The notes: a model not told the origin generated them from the letters alone. Numbered from the stretch's first letter, positions 10,863 through 23,934 are shown. The stretch: DNA of 64,000 nucleotides from Sesamum alatum (GCA_034509735.1 JACGWO010000005.1:22004383-22068382), one strand, 5' to 3'. Program-made: numbers and translations.

Positions 10863-12844
10863 TAAAAGCCTAGGATAGGTGTGTGGATTGTCCCGGGAGG
10901 AACGCGAATGCGGGAAGCGCGATATAATAAAATTTTGCAAGAATTTAAAATATGCCATAAACAACAATTAAAATATAAACGTTCAAGGGGTGTTCCCTTG
11001 AACCTCCCGAGCATTCGGTGTATCTCATGAATAAAATAAAGAAAGAAAATCATGGAGGCCATAGGGTAGAAAAATCGGTATTAACAAAATGAAAAAACCT
11101 ACCCAGTTGTCTTTGTCTTCGAGCCGCTACTCACGTTGTTCCCCGTTTTACTCCAAGATCTCGTGTTGAGACCCTCTAAATCGTAAACGCAATCTGCCCA
11201 CGTATCTTGATCCTCGTGCTAGCGAAAAACCACGTGTATATTATTTGGAGAGGACGGATTGATCAAACGCTATCAATTAACGAGATCAATCCTCCTTTAG
11301 TTCAATTGTATAAAATAAAAGAACAAAGAGAATTTCTTGGAAAAAGAGGAAGGAGTGGCCGAGAGGGAGAGAGGGAGACGTGTGATGTGTGTGTGTTTTC
11401 TTGAATTTTCATCATCTTTCACAAGTGAAAGACTAGGAGTTTATATAGAGGAATCCATTCCTCTTCAAACTCCTACTCTTGGAAGACTATTTTGACTAGA
11501 ATTGTGACCTAGTCAAAATCCTAGTCAAAGTAGCTCTTTGACTTGGTCAAAACTAATCCTAGCCATCCATCTCTCCTTTTAATCCCAACCATCCATTTAA
11601 TTTATGGAATATTTAAATCTAATTTAAATAATCCATAGGGCAAGAAATAAATAAAATAAATAGTAATATTTATTTTAAGCCCATTAAATATATTTCAATA
11701 AATCTAATTTATTAGATAAATCCCTTTTCATCCAATTAAAGGAATTAATTTTCCCAAGACAAGAAAGATCCGATTAAATCTAATTTAATCGTCCCATCTC
11801 TCTCCAAATATTTAATTCTAAATTAAATACGTTATGTGTGTGGATTGTGTATGACTCTTTAGGTTCACCTTCAGCTAGACTTGGTCGGATTCCTAGAATC
11901 CGTCCATTACCATGGGTGGCCGTCTAGCAACGGTCCATGGCACTAGAGAGTAGGTGAATATGCGTGGGGTGAACATTTAGGCTCTACAGTACATCTATCC
12001 TTCTGTCTACGGTCTCACTACTTAGGGTCTAGGGCACGGATACGTAGGTACCCATCTTGGACCTAAGTGTCGGCTTGTCCTACACTAAATGCCGTAGGGA
12101 ATCCTTCCCTTCTATTCAGTTACTGTGGCCACAGATTTTAGGGACTAGACTCAAAGTACAGTGAGACGCTACTATCAAAGCTCTTGACAGAAGACAGATC
12201 CTTTCTTGGAAACTACTGTCACGTTGCACATCATGGCTGCACTAGATATGGCTTATGACTACTCAGCAACTATGACTTGGTAACCTCACACCATACCTAA
12301 GATACAGACACGGTGTACAGGTAAACTCAGCAATTCCTCAAGTCAAATGATTGACCTGTACCGTTGGAACCGGGAACTCAAGTCATACCTATCCGACCCT
12401 ACTCAAAGTCCTCCATAAGACGGTTTCTGCGAGTCACCTCAGTCAGCTGCTCACTAGCAAGCTGACCCACTAACACTGCATAGACAACCCTCATCACCCG
12501 TCGATGAAAACACGACAGCAAATTCTTAGTGCAAGCCTCAATTGTTGATTCTCGATACCTATTTTCTGAGATTCCTTGACTTGGAGATTTTCAGACTGAT
12601 TCGGCGAAACTGATTTCATGAACCTACCTCCAAGCGTAGTTCCAGTCCCCAAAATGTGATCTCAGTCTGTGGGCTTTGTTTGTGCAGTGAACAGTTATAA
12701 AGCAGTAAAAGTGAACACAGACAAAGTATGAGCCAGATGAACATCACTTTCTTATTCATCAAGGTTTATTAAAACTCTGAAATTGTTCAAACATAGGTTA
12801 CAATTAGCCCAATAAAATTGGCTTCATGGTCACCTATTCTAACA
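10863..12844 (-). repeat. Type-B LTR, 3' LTR of Y
   Basis: 1982 bp. The minus strand starts TGTTAGAATAGG and ends GGCTTTTA, so the ends are TG and TA rather than TG and CA. The end is fixed by the target duplication ACTGC. A TATA box (CTATATAAACTCC on the minus strand) lies at about 11440. Confidence 0.88.
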
Positions 12845-12856
12845 ATCTCCCACTTG
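12845..12856 (-). other. Y polypurine tract
   Basis: CAAGTGGGAGAT on the minus strand, touching the 3' LTR. It is the usual plus-strand DNA primer site of copia elements and is identical to that of Z. Confidence 0.8.
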
Positions 12857-13681
12857 ACCTTTAAAGCCAATCACCCATATGTCTAATTCCCATCTTCTCA
12901 AGATGTTGCGTATGAGGATTCTACGACATAGCCTTTGTCAGTGGATCTGCTGTGTTGTCTGCTGAGCTGACTTGGTCCATCCGAACGTCACGTCTTCCTA
13001 CCATTTCCCTTAGAAGGTGGTAGTGTCTAAGAATGTGCTTGGGCCGGTGATGAGATATCGGTTCCTTTGCTTGCGCTATGGCTCCGTTGTTATCACAAAA
13101 GATAACTACGGGTTCCGCAATGCTAGGCACCACACCTAACTCTTGGATGTAGTTTCTCATCCAATCCGCTTCTTTGGCAACTTCTGAAGTTGCTATCTAT
13201 TCGGCCTCAATGGTGGAATCAGTCGTGGTTGCTTACTTGGAACTTTTCCATGCTACCACACCTCCATCGAGCCTGAATACATAACCTGACTGAGACTTGG
13301 CATCATCGTTATCTGCCTGGAAGCTAGCATCGCTAAAGCCTTCCAGGATCAGTTCTCTATTGCCATAGACCAAGAACATTTCCTTAGTCCTCCTCAGGTA
13401 CTTAAGGATGCCCTTGACTGCATTCCAATGTGCCTCTCCTGCACAAGACTGATATCTGTTCGTTACACTTAAGGCATAATCAATGTCAGGTCTCGTGCAG
13501 TGGACGACATATTGGATGCTTCCTACGGCAGAAGCATAGGAGACAACTTTCATCCTCTCAAGTTCCTCATCAGTCTTAGGAGACTGTTTCTTGGACAACT
13601 TGATCCCATGCCTCATGGGAAGGAAACCTCGTTTGGTGTTGTCCATGCAAAATTTTTTCAGGACTTTCTCCATATTCGAGT
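12857..13681 (-). pseudogene. Y RNase H and end of reverse transcriptase
   Basis: The frame at 13233-13721 carries NMEKVLKKFCMDNTKRGFLP, HCTRPDIDYALSVTNRYQSC and FSDASFQADNDDAKSQSGY, the reverse transcriptase tail and RNase H start. The frame at 12921-13160 carries the RNase H end (VVIFCDNNGAIAQAKEP, HILRHYHLLREM). They are separated by a stop or frameshift near 13170-13230. The right end is cut by the solo LTR whose 5-bp target duplication is CGAGT. Confidence 0.85.
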
Positions 13682-15636
13682 TGTTAGAATAGGTGACCAT
13701 GTAGCCAATCTTGGCAGGCAAAATGTAACCTATGTCTAGACAATTTCAGGGATTTGATAAATTATTGATGAATAAAGAAGTGAAATTCATTTGGCATTAC
13801 TTTGTTTGTGTTCACTTTATTTGCATTACGTATATGTTCACTACGCAAACAAAGCCCACGGACTGAAAACGTATTTCGAGGACTGGGACTACGCTTGGAG
13901 GTATGTCCATGAAATCAGTCCCGTCGAATCAGTCCGGAAATCTCCAAGTCAAGGAATCTCGAAAATGGGTACCGAGATTCCCCTTGAGACTTGCACTAAG
14001 CATCTACTGTCGTATTTCATTGACGGGTGACGAAGGTTGTCTAAAGCAGTGTTAGTGGGTTAGCCTGCTAGGGAGCAGCTGACTGAGGTGACTCGCGAGA
14101 ACCATCGTACGGAGGACCTTGAGTAGGGCCGGCTAGGTATGACGTGTGTTCCCGGTTCCAACAATACAGGTCAAGTCTTTTGACTTGGGGAACTGCTGAG
14201 TTTACCTGTATGTCAGGGTTGTATCTTAGATATGGTGAGAGATTGCCAAGAAACACTTGAGTAGTCATAAGCCACGTCTAGGGCAGCTCCGGTGTACAGA
14301 GTGACAGTAGTTTCAAAGAAAGGATCTGTCTCCTGTCAAAAGGCATTAACAGTTGAGTCTCACATATGCTCTGTGTCCTGTCCCTAAAATCTATGGCCAC
14401 AGTAACTGAACAGAAGGGAAGGTTTCCCTTGCGGCGTTTAGTAAGGACAGACCGACACTTAGGTCCAAAATGGGTACCTGCATTTTCCGTACCCTAGACC
14501 CTAAGTGGTGAGACCGAAGATAGAAGGACAAGTGTACTGTTAGAGCCTAAATGTTCATCCCCGAATATTCACCTAGTCTCTAGTGCCATGGACCGTTGCT
14601 AGATGGCCACCCACGGTAACGGGCGGATTCTAGGAATCCGACCAAGTCTAGCTAAAAGGTGAACCTAAAGAGTCACACACAATCCACACACATTAAGTAT
14701 TTAATTTAGAATTAAATATTGGAGAAATGGAATGATTAAATTGGATTTAATCGGTTCCTTAATTTTCTTGGAGAGAATTAATTCCTTTTATTAGATAAAA
14801 GGGATTAATCTAATAAATTAGATTTATTAGAAAATTAATTTAATGGGCCTAGAATAAATATTTATATTTATTTATTGCCCTTTGGAATATTTAAATAGGT
14901 TTTAAATATTCCATTAAATTAAATTAATGGTTGAGATTAAAAGGAGAGATGGATGGCTAGGATTAATTTGACTAGGTCAAATTACTACTTTCACTAGGAC
15001 TTTGTCTAGGTCAAAATCCTAGTCAAATTAGTCTTCTAGAGCTGGAGTTTGAAGAGGATTAAACTCCTCCTCTATAAATAGTCCTAGCCCCTCACCATAA
15101 GAGAGATGATGAAACTCTAACACACACAGCACACACTCTCTCTCGGCTCTCCCTCTCTCGTCCGCCTCTCTCTCTCTCTCTCCAAGTTTGTTCTTTTGTG
15201 TTAACAATTGAACAAAAGGAGGATTAATCCCGTTAATTAATAACGTGTGATTGATCCGTCCTCTCCTATATACTTGTTCGTTTGCTATCACGACGTGCAA
15301 GCTACGTAGGCGGATTGCGTGTCACAATTTGGAGAATCTCACATACGAGATTTGGTGCAAATCGGGGAACAACGCGAGTACTGATTAGAAGACGAAAACG
15401 ACAAATCGGTAATTCCCTTTTACGTTTTCGTCTCTTCTTTTATTTTAAATCCTATGGCCTCCATGATTGTTTATATGCTTTTAATTCATGAGATACACCG
15501 AATACCCGGGAACTTCAAGGGTACACCCCTTGAACGTGTTCTTTATTTTACGTAAAAGCATGTTTACATTTTGTTATTTAATTTTATACTGCTCTTCCGC
15601 ATTCGCGCTATTTCCGGGACGATCCACAATCTTTCA
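13682..15636 (+). mobile_element. Solo type-B LTR inserted in Y, opposite strand
   Basis: 1955 bp from TGTTAGAATAGGTGACC to ATCTTTCA, flanked on both sides by CGAGT (13677-13681 and 15637-15641). There is no internal region, so it arose either by LTR-LTR recombination after insertion or by a similar loss. It is oriented opposite to Y. A TATA box is present at 15072-15079 and a CT-rich microsatellite at about 15135-15182. Confidence 0.95.
15072..15079 (+). promoter_or_regulatory. TATA box of the solo LTR
   Basis: TATAAATA about 565 bp before the LTR end, at the same place as the TATA boxes of the other type-B LTRs. If active it would transcribe rightwards and antisense to Y pol. Activity is inferred only from position and conservation. 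Confidence 0.5.
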
Positions 15637-17740
15637 CGAGTTTTAGATCAGTCCGAACATTCTTCTAGATCTGTCCTTGACAATCTGGATGCCAAGGATG
15701 TAGGAGGCTTCACCTAAATCCTTCATGGAAAACTGAGTTGATAACAATGCTTTTGTGTTACCCAACATTCTAACGTCATTATCTATGAGTAGAATGTCAT
15801 CCACATAAAGCACTAGGAACACTATAGAGCTCTCCACTGACCTTCTTGTATACACAAGGGTCGGATTCATTTTTGATGAAATCATAGCCCCGTATGACTT
15901 CAAAGCGAATGTTCCAGCTTCGGGATGCTTGTTTGAGGCCATAAATGGACTTCTGGAGACGGCAGACTTTCTGTTCTTCTCCGGCGGCTGTGAATCCCTC
16001 CAGCTGATCCATGTAGATCTCTTCCTCAATGAAACCATTGAGGAAAGCTGTTTTCACATCCATCTGCAATATCTCATAGTCATACCATGCTGCTATGGCA
16101 AGCAGGATCTGAATGGATTTAGCCATGGCTACCGTTGAATAGGTATCCTCGAAGTTAACCCTGGATCGTTGATTGTACCCTTTTGCCACTAGCCTAGCCT
16201 TGAATGTTGTAACTTCTCCATCAATTCCATGTTTGCACTTATAGACCCATTTACAGCCAACTGGCTTAACCCCTTTGGGTGGGTCTACAAGTTTCCAAAC
16301 TTGATTCTCATTCATGGAGTCCATTTCGGTTATCATGGCCTCAAGCCATCTCCACGAGTCGATGTCAAACATCGCCTCCCCGTAAGTTTTGGGATCCTTA
16401 TCCAATTGACTAATCGCGCTTAGAAAGCCATGCCTCATGGGAGGGCGAGACTCTCTAGCTGACCTACGAAGAACATGAACGTCAGTGGTGACTGTGGGTG
16501 TTGACAAAATAGGAGCTGGCGGTTCAGGTACCCGGGGCTGGTTCTTCCTGAGATCGTTCGTCATGCCTGGCATCCTGAACTTCTCGAGGTTGATCAGCCT
16601 TTTGGGTATTTGTCCCTGAAACCTCTTAGTGAGGTATCCGCGGCTACTTCTGATAACTGATTCACATCACTTGACTCCTGAAGGATCAGCTCATCAGGTT
16701 GGATACCCTTTGGAAATCCTTGTTCCAAGAATACTGCATTCCTTGAAACGAACGCCTTTTGTTACAAGGGGTCATAGAAATAATAACCTGCGGTTTCTTT
16801 AGGGTATCCAACGAACCTGCACAAACTAGACTTTGATTCTAGCTTGTCTCCCACTAGCTTCTTGACGTATGCAGGGCTACCCCACACTTTCAAGTAGTTT
16901 AGGACGCACTTGCCGTGCCATATCTCATATGGTGTTTGGGTCAATGCACTGGTCGGCGCCAAGTTTAATAACTTGGCCGCTGTCTCCAATGCGTAGCCCC
17001 AAAAAGACAACAGCAATTTGGTAAAACTCATCATGGATTGGACCATGTCTAACAAGGTTCGATTTCTCCTTTCAGAGACCCCATTAACTGTTGTGTCCCA
17101 GGAGGTGCCCATTCAGAGATTATACCGTTTTCCTTAAGATAATTAAGGAACTCAATTCTAAGGTATTCCCTGCCTCGGTCTGACCGTAGGACTTTAATTT
17201 TTGCAGCCAGTCCACTTCAAGCCTGAATTCTTTAAACCTCTCAAGAGCTTCAGACTTGTACCTCATTAGGTATACATAATCATACCGTGAATGATCATCG
17301 GTGAAGGTTATGAAGTAGGAGAACCCGCCTCTGGCTTGCGTCCTTAGTGGTCCACATACGTCTGTATGGACCAAGTCCAACAGACCTGTGGCAAGCCTGC
17401 TTTATCCTACAAATGGCTTCTTGGTCATTTTCCCTCTGAGACAGGATTCACAAGTTGGTAGTTTACTCAAGTCCCCAACCTCTAGGTTCTTTGAGTCTAC
17501 CAATTTCTTCATTCTATCTTGGGAGATGTGACCTAGCCTTGCATGCCACAGTTGTGCATTCCCGTTATAATCTATTTTACGTTTGTATTGAGCGTTTAGA
17601 ACGAAATTCGTTTGTTGTAAGATATAGAGACCGTTATTGAGCGTACCAAGCAGATGAGTAATTCCACGCTTCATCAAATAAAAGCAATTTTTATTGATTA
17701 TAAACTCATATCCACCATTGTCTAACAACGGGATGAAAAT
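15637..17740 (-). pseudogene. Y reverse transcriptase and integrase remnants
   Basis: Several broken frames. Reverse transcriptase: 15797-16573 (CKWVYKCKHGIDGEVTTFKA, MDVKTAFLNGFIEEEIYMDQ) and 15643-16038 (LVLYVDDILLIDND, a YVDD catalytic box). Integrase: 16762-17112 (NGVSERRNRTLLDM, SFWGYALETAAKLLNLAP), 17120-17380 (DLVHTDVCGPLRTQARGGFS) and 17402-17728 (LWHARLGHISQDRM, the HHCC finger). A CAA-to-TAA type stop sits beside the solo LTR target site. At least four frameshifts make it non-functional. Confidence 0.87.
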
Positions 17741-18865
17741 GATGTTTTCTAATCATGCTAGGTACATAATAAAGTTGCTCTAGTTCTATACTAATACGAT
17801 CACTAACTACTAAGGTGGCGGATCCTACTGCTTCTGCCGAGATGGCCTTGCCATTTCCAAACTTTAGGATCATTTCTCCGCTACTTAGTTTTCTGCTTCT
17901 TTTCATCACCTGCAAATCATTGCAAATATGAGCTCCACAGCCGGTATCTAATACCCAAGAGGCAGTGCTAGTAACCATATTAACCTCAATCACAAAGATA
18001 TCTTGTTTGGAGAGGAGTTTGGGGCAATCCCTCTTCCAATGTCCTTTCTCACGGCAATGAATACATATGTCATTTGCCCTCGACTGTTGCTTTGAGTCAA
18101 CCTTCCTTTTCCCTTTGCCTTTCCCCACTTTGGCAATGGGAACACTCTTAGTATTGGTAGCTGCTTTGACGACCTTTCCATTTCCCTTTCCCTTCTTCCT
18201 TTTTCAACGTCCGGCACATTTGCCTTTCATTTTGGAAGTCGAAGCATCTCCAAACACCAACGGCGCAGACTTTTTGGTTGTTACCTCGTATTGCACCAAC
18301 ATATTAATTAACTCATGGATGCCCTTCCCAAGAGCATTCATGTTGTAGTTAACAATGAATTGGCGAAGGAGGGTGGGAGTGACTAAAGCATCACATCAAT
18401 GTACGTCTCGTTATCGAGCTCTGCTTTGAGGTCTTCGAGCTTTTCCACCAAGGTAAGCATCTTGACCTAATGCTCCTGTACAGAGGACCCCTCGGTCATT
18501 TTAGTTCCAAAGAACGCCTTCGTTGCGACATACCTAGTATGCCAGTCAGGTACCGCATAGTAGTCCTTCAGGCGAGCCATAATGGAAGGGACATCGTTTA
18601 ACCTTTCATACTGCTTTTGAATCTCATTCGTCATAGAGGCAAGTATGATGCTACGGACTCTCCAGTTATCCTTATGCCAAGTCTCGAACGTCTCACGTTC
18701 TTCTGGCGTAGATCCTTTCGGCAAGGTCCTAGGAAACGGCTCGTCCATGACATAGCCTTCGTTCTCGTAATCAAGGACTATCCTCAGATTGCGCAACCAG
18801 ACATTGTAATTGGTTCCATTAAATTTGTTGGTCTCAAGTATGGTTGATAGTGGGTTCTTAGACAT
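17706..18865 (-). pseudogene. Y gag and protease remnants
   Basis: Gag starts at 18865 with MSKNPLSTILETNKFNGTNY and is open for 132 codons, until a glycine codon has become TAG at about 18467. Frames then shift. The 17706-18128 frame carries the zinc knuckle CIHCREKGHWKRDCP and the protease motif WVLDTGCGAHICND with an intact D-T-G. It would have given the capsid protein and the maturation protease. Confidence 0.87.
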
Positions 18866-20836
18866 TTTTAAATCTACATTTAAAGAACAAAACTACAATC
18901 AGCAGAATAAAAACAAAAGTTTTAATAAAATTAAATGCTTGGACTTTAGTCATTTAATGCTCCCACTATTTATACGAAAACACGACACTCTCAAACGTTG
19001 TTTTCGGGAAAATCCCTTTCCTAGTGGGCTTGGGATCCATAGCGATCTCCCCCATACCCCGCTTTTACAATTCGCATGGGAAAAAACCTGTGGGAGGTAT
19101 ATCATACCATTCTCGTTCCACGAGATTCCCTAAATAATTGCCTCACCCTTTTACATGATCCCGAGGACTCCAAGCGAATCATGTTATTCAGGCGTTAGAC
19201 CCGACCCAATCAACCGATTCATAGACTCACTGCTACCTCCACGACTCGTGAGACAGGTAATAGCAGTGTACTCCTCGTTCATGACAAAGTGCAGCTTCTT
19301 TTAAATACGATAGTCGTGCCACGACTCGTCAGACCACGCTATCGACTTAAACTAGCTTCCTCACTTTGCCATGGATGGAAGGCATGGACGAACTCCTAGC
19401 GTCCAAGTCCATTTATGAGGGGTCTAATATTTTTGGCTTGGTCTAACCAAGTGAGAGTTGAAATGACCGAGATCCCATACATACATACATTCATTCATAA
19501 TGCATAATAAGGGTTTGCATGCCATAGCAATAGTATGATAAATAAATCATTCATTCACCATAAGAGCACATGCAAAATTAAAGCCTAGCACGCCCCTGCT
19601 AGATGATCACAAGCCCGAATCCTATGCGACCCATGGAGCTCGCGGTGGATCTATGGTCAATCTAGGGTTGGTCCTACACTATTGCATTTAATAATAGCAA
19701 CCCAATCAACATGTTGATGGGCTTTGGTCTCTTTCTCCTTCAGGTCTTCAGGGAACGCCTTGGATTCATCATTCTAGGCTCTTCATCTGGGCCATCCTTC
19801 ATCTCCACCATGAAAATAAAATAAAACAATTCCTCACCACTATACTACTCTCATTACATATTTAAAAAGAAACCCCAGTGAAAACGTAGGGGGAGTACAA
19901 CAAGTGGGAGATAGAATGCCTTATTATTCCAAGGCAACTAGAAAACAGGAGGAGAAATTAAAACAGGCACACAGGCCCATAATAAATTTAAACTATACAT
20001 GCGGTCTAGGGCTTGTGATCATCCGTTCTCAATCAACGGACATAATTACATGATATCCAATCATATAAAACACATGTACATAATTCATGATATCCAATCA
20101 TATCATCCATAATAAAAATGAGAGAACGAGTCATGCATGTAAACTTGGCATAATATTGGCAATCCCCTTTCTTGTTTAGGAAAACTTTTCCTTATTATTT
20201 GAAAGTGAATAAAATGTCGGGTTCCAAATCCAATATAACAACTTTACAAATAATGTCTTGAAGAAAACATGCAAAAAATAAATAAAACCATTTTTTCAGA
20301 AATTACCCAAAAAAACAAAGAACAAGAAAAACACAAAATGACGAACGGCCGCCGCCTTCGGCGGCGCCTGCCGGCGCACACGAGCCAACAGGACTGGTCG
20401 TGGTGTGTCGTGCGCGCTGGTGCGCTGGCGGGGCAGCCGTGCGCAGGCTCTTCTGCATGCGCGCGCTGCCCTGTCGTGTCGCCTGCGCGCGCATCCTGCG
20501 CCAAGCGGCCTTCGCGTGGACACGCGCATCGGGCGCCTCTGCCGGAGACGCACTAAGCTGGCACGCGCGCGCTGGCTCCCTTGCCTGCGTGCGCGCGCGC
20601 CCGACCATGCGTCGGGCTGCACGTCCGACAGCGCACGCAGCGGCTGCAAGTCTGCGCTTGTTGTGCGCACCTGGCGGGGCTGCCGCGCGCAGGCAAGGGA
20701 GCACATACATCATACATGTTTAAACGACATGAAAACAACATGCTTGATAATATAAAAATCAAGAAACACATACATCATGCCAAACACGTTTTCATGCTTT
20801 AAACACACATAAAACCCTAGGCCTATACACCGAACC
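18866..20836 (-). other. Y leader with GC-rich tract (20341-20710)
   Basis: Untranslated leader of Y. The gag-proximal part resembles that of E1 and Z (CCTAGTGGGCTTGGGATCC near 19021). The GC-rich tract lies next to the primer binding site and produces composition-driven frames only. Confidence 0.65.
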
Positions 20837-20850
20837 GGGCTCCAATACCA
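20837..20850 (-). other. Y primer binding site
   Basis: The minus strand reads TGGTATTGGAGCCC, a mutated initiator-tRNA-Met site, one base from the end of the 5' LTR. Confidence 0.72.
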
Positions 20851-20851
20851 C

Positions 20852-22834
20852 TAAAAGCTTTGGATAGGCGTCTGGATCGTCCCGGGAGGAACGCGAATGC
20901 GGCGCGATATAATAAAATTTTGCAAGAATTTAAAATATGCCAGAAACAACAATTAAAAATAAACATTCAAGGGGTGTTCCCTTGAACCTCCCGGGCATTC
21001 GGTGTATCTCATGAATAAAACAAAGAAAGAAAATCATGGAGGCCATCGTGTTGAAAAATCGGTATTAACAAAACGACAAAACCTACCCGGTTGTCGTTTT
21101 GTCTTCGAGCCGCTACTCGCGTTGTTCCCCATTTTGCTCCAAGATCTCATGTTGAGACCCTCTAAATCGTACACGCTATCCGCCCATGTATCTTGATCCT
21201 CGTACTAGCAAAAAACCAAGTGCATATTATTTGGAGATGACGGATTGATCAAACGCTATCAATTAACGAGATCAATCCTCCTTTACTTCAATTGTATAAA
21301 ACAAAAGAACAAAGAGAATTTCTTGGGAAAAGAGGGAGGAGTGGCCGAGAGGGAGAGAGGGAGACGTGTGATGTGTGTGTGTGTGTGTGTGTTTTGAATT
21401 TTCATCAATTTTCACAAGTGAAAGACTAGGAGTTTATATAGAAGAGGAATCCATTCCTCTTCAAACTCCTACTCTTGGAAGACTATTTTGACTAGGATTT
21501 TGACCTAGTCAAAGTCCTAGTCAAAGTAGCTCTTTGACATGGTCAAACCAATCCTATCCATCCATCTCTCCTTTTGATCTCAACCATCCATTTAATTTAT
21601 GGAATATTTAAATCTAATTTAAATAATTCATAGGGCAATAAATAAATAAAATAAATAGTAATATTTATTTAAGCCCATTAAATAAATTCCACTAAATCTA
21701 ATTTATCAGATAAATTCCTTTTCATTTAAAGGAATTAATTTTCCCAAGACAAGAAAGATCCGAATAAGTCTAATTTAATCGTCCCATCTCTCTCCAAATC
21801 TTTAATTCTCATATTAAATACGTTATGTGTGTGGATTGTGTGTGACTCTTTAGGTTCACCTTCAGCTAGACTTGGTCGGATTCCTAGAATCTTTCCGTTA
21901 CCATGGGTGGTCGTCTAGCAACGGTCCATGGCACTAGAGACTAGGTGAATATGCGTGGGGGTGAACATTTAGGCTCTATAGTACATCTATCCTTCTGTCT
22001 ACGGTCTCACTACTTAGGGTCTAGGGCACGGATACGTAGGTACCCATCTTGGACCTAAGTGTCAGCTTGTCCTACACTAAACGCCACAAAGAATCCTTTC
22101 CTTCTGTTCAGTTACTGTGCCCACAGATTTTAGGGGCAAGACTCAAAGTACAGTGAGACGCTACTGTCAACGCTCTTGACAGGAGACAGATCCTTTCTTG
22201 GAAACTACTGTCACGTTGCACATCATGGCTGCACTAGATATGGCTTATGACTACCCAGCAACTATGACTTGGTAATCTCTCACCATACTAAGATACAGAC
22301 ACAGTGTACAGGTAAACTCAGCAATTCCTCAAGTCGAAGGATTGACCTGTACTGTTGGAACCGGGAACTCAAGTCATCCCTATCCGATCCTACTCAAGGT
22401 CCTCCGTAAGACAGTTCCCACGAGTCACCTCAGTCAGCTGCTCCCTAGCAAGCTGACCCACTAACACTGCATAGATGACCCTCGTCACCCGTCGATGAAA
22501 CACGACAGCAAATGCTTAGTGCAAGCCTCAATTGTTGATTCTCGATACCCATTTCCCGAGATTCCTTGACTTGGAGATTTTCAGACTAATTCGACGAAAC
22601 TGATTTCATGAACCTACCTGCAAGCATAGTTCCAGTCCCCGAAATGTGATCTCAGTCTGTGGGCTTTGTTTGTGCAGTGAATAGTTATAAAGCAGTAAAA
22701 GTGAACACTAATAAAATATGAGCCAGATGAACATCACTTTCTTATTCATCAAGGTTTATTAAAACTCTGAAATTGTTCAGACATAGGTTACAATTCGCCT
22801 AATAAAATTGGCTTCAGGGTCACCTATTCTAACA
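20852..22834 (-). repeat. Type-B LTR, 5' LTR of Y
   Basis: 1983 bp, partner of 10863-12844. The minus strand starts TGTTAGAATAGGTGACC and ends AGCTTTTA next to the primer binding site. A TG microsatellite (about 21370-21391) is expanded compared with the partner LTR. Confidence 0.88.
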
Positions 22835-22839
22835 ATTGC

Positions 22840-23930
22840 TTCTTGGACAACTTAATTCCATGCCTCATAGGAAGGAGCTCTCGTTTTGAGTTCTCCATCT
22901 TGAATCTCTTCAAGACTTTGTCAATGTACGAGGACTGGGCCATTCCTAACATCTTTCTAGATCTATCCCTGTAGATTTGATGCCAAGGATGTAGGATGCC
23001 TCACCCATATCCTTCATGGAAAATTATGTTGACGACCAAGCTTTAGTGGTTCCCAATATCTTACATCATTCCCAATCAGCAAGATATCATCCACGTAAAG
23101 CACCAGGAATGCAATTGAGCTCCCACTGATCTTCTTGTATACATAAGGATCGGACTCGTTCTTGATGAAAGCATATCCCCGTATGACTTCATCAAAACGT
23201 ATGTTCTAGCTTTGGGAAGCTTGTTTGAGGCCATAGATGGATTCTTTGGAGACAGCAGACCTTCTGCCCTTCTCCAATAGATGTGAAACCTTCCGTTTGA
23301 TACATAAAGATCTCTTCCTCTATGAAACCGTTGAGGAAGCCAGTTTTCACGTTCATCTACCATACTTCATAGTCATACCATGCTGCTATGGCAAGCAGTA
23401 TCTGAATGGATTTAGCCATTGCTACAGGCGAGTAGGTTTCCTCAAAATCGACCACGGGTCGTTGAGTATAACCTTTCGCCACAAGCCTGGCTTTGAAGGT
23501 TGTAAGCTCCTCGTCAGCTCCAAGCTTACATTTGTAGACCCATTTACACCATACAGGTTTTACCCCTTTGGGTGGGTCTACTAGGGTCCAAACCTGGTTT
23601 GCACCCATCGAGTCCATTTCGGATTTGATGGCCACAAGTCACTTATCCGAATCGATGTCCGACATTCCTTCTCCGTACGTCTTTGGATCATTATCCAACT
23701 GACCGGTCAGGCCCAGAAATCCATACCTATGAGGTGGTTGGGATACTCTGGCCGACCTACGAAGGACTGGAACATTATCAGTGGGAACTACTGGCTCAGA
23801 TGTCGTTGCCGTCTCATGGGGTACCTCACATGATTCCTCAAGGAGTACCTCATCGCGTCAACTATCCGATGCAAAACCCTTTGCCAAGACCTTTTTCTCA
23901 GAAGGATCTTATAAATAATACCCCGCAGTT
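22840..23930 (-). pseudogene. X reverse transcriptase, right part after Y insertion
   Basis: Continues the X pol gene from 10862. Frames at 23357-23635 (CKWVYKCKLGADEELTTFKA, FEETYSPVAMAKSIQILLAI) and 23076-23363 cover the RVT_2 domain. Frameshifts lie near 22978, 23060 and 23360. Nearest the break the minus strand reads the KLSKKQ region that is intact in the copy at 63199-63891. From 23640 to 23930 the linker between integrase and reverse transcriptase is recognisable but not open. Confidence 0.83.
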
Positions 23931-23934
23931 TCTT

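Larger units (their letters stand above)
10863..22834 (-). mobile_element. Copia element Y (type-B LTR) nested in X
   Basis: Complete minus-strand copia element with two LTRs of 1982 and 1983 bp, polypurine tract, pol, gag, GC-rich leader and primer binding site. It is flanked by ACTGC (10858-10862) and ATTGC (22835-22839), a 5-bp target duplication with one change. X pol continues across the insertion. The LTRs differ at many positions and by small indels, so the insertion is not recent. A solo LTR (13682-15636) has later entered its reverse transcriptase. Confidence 0.9.
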
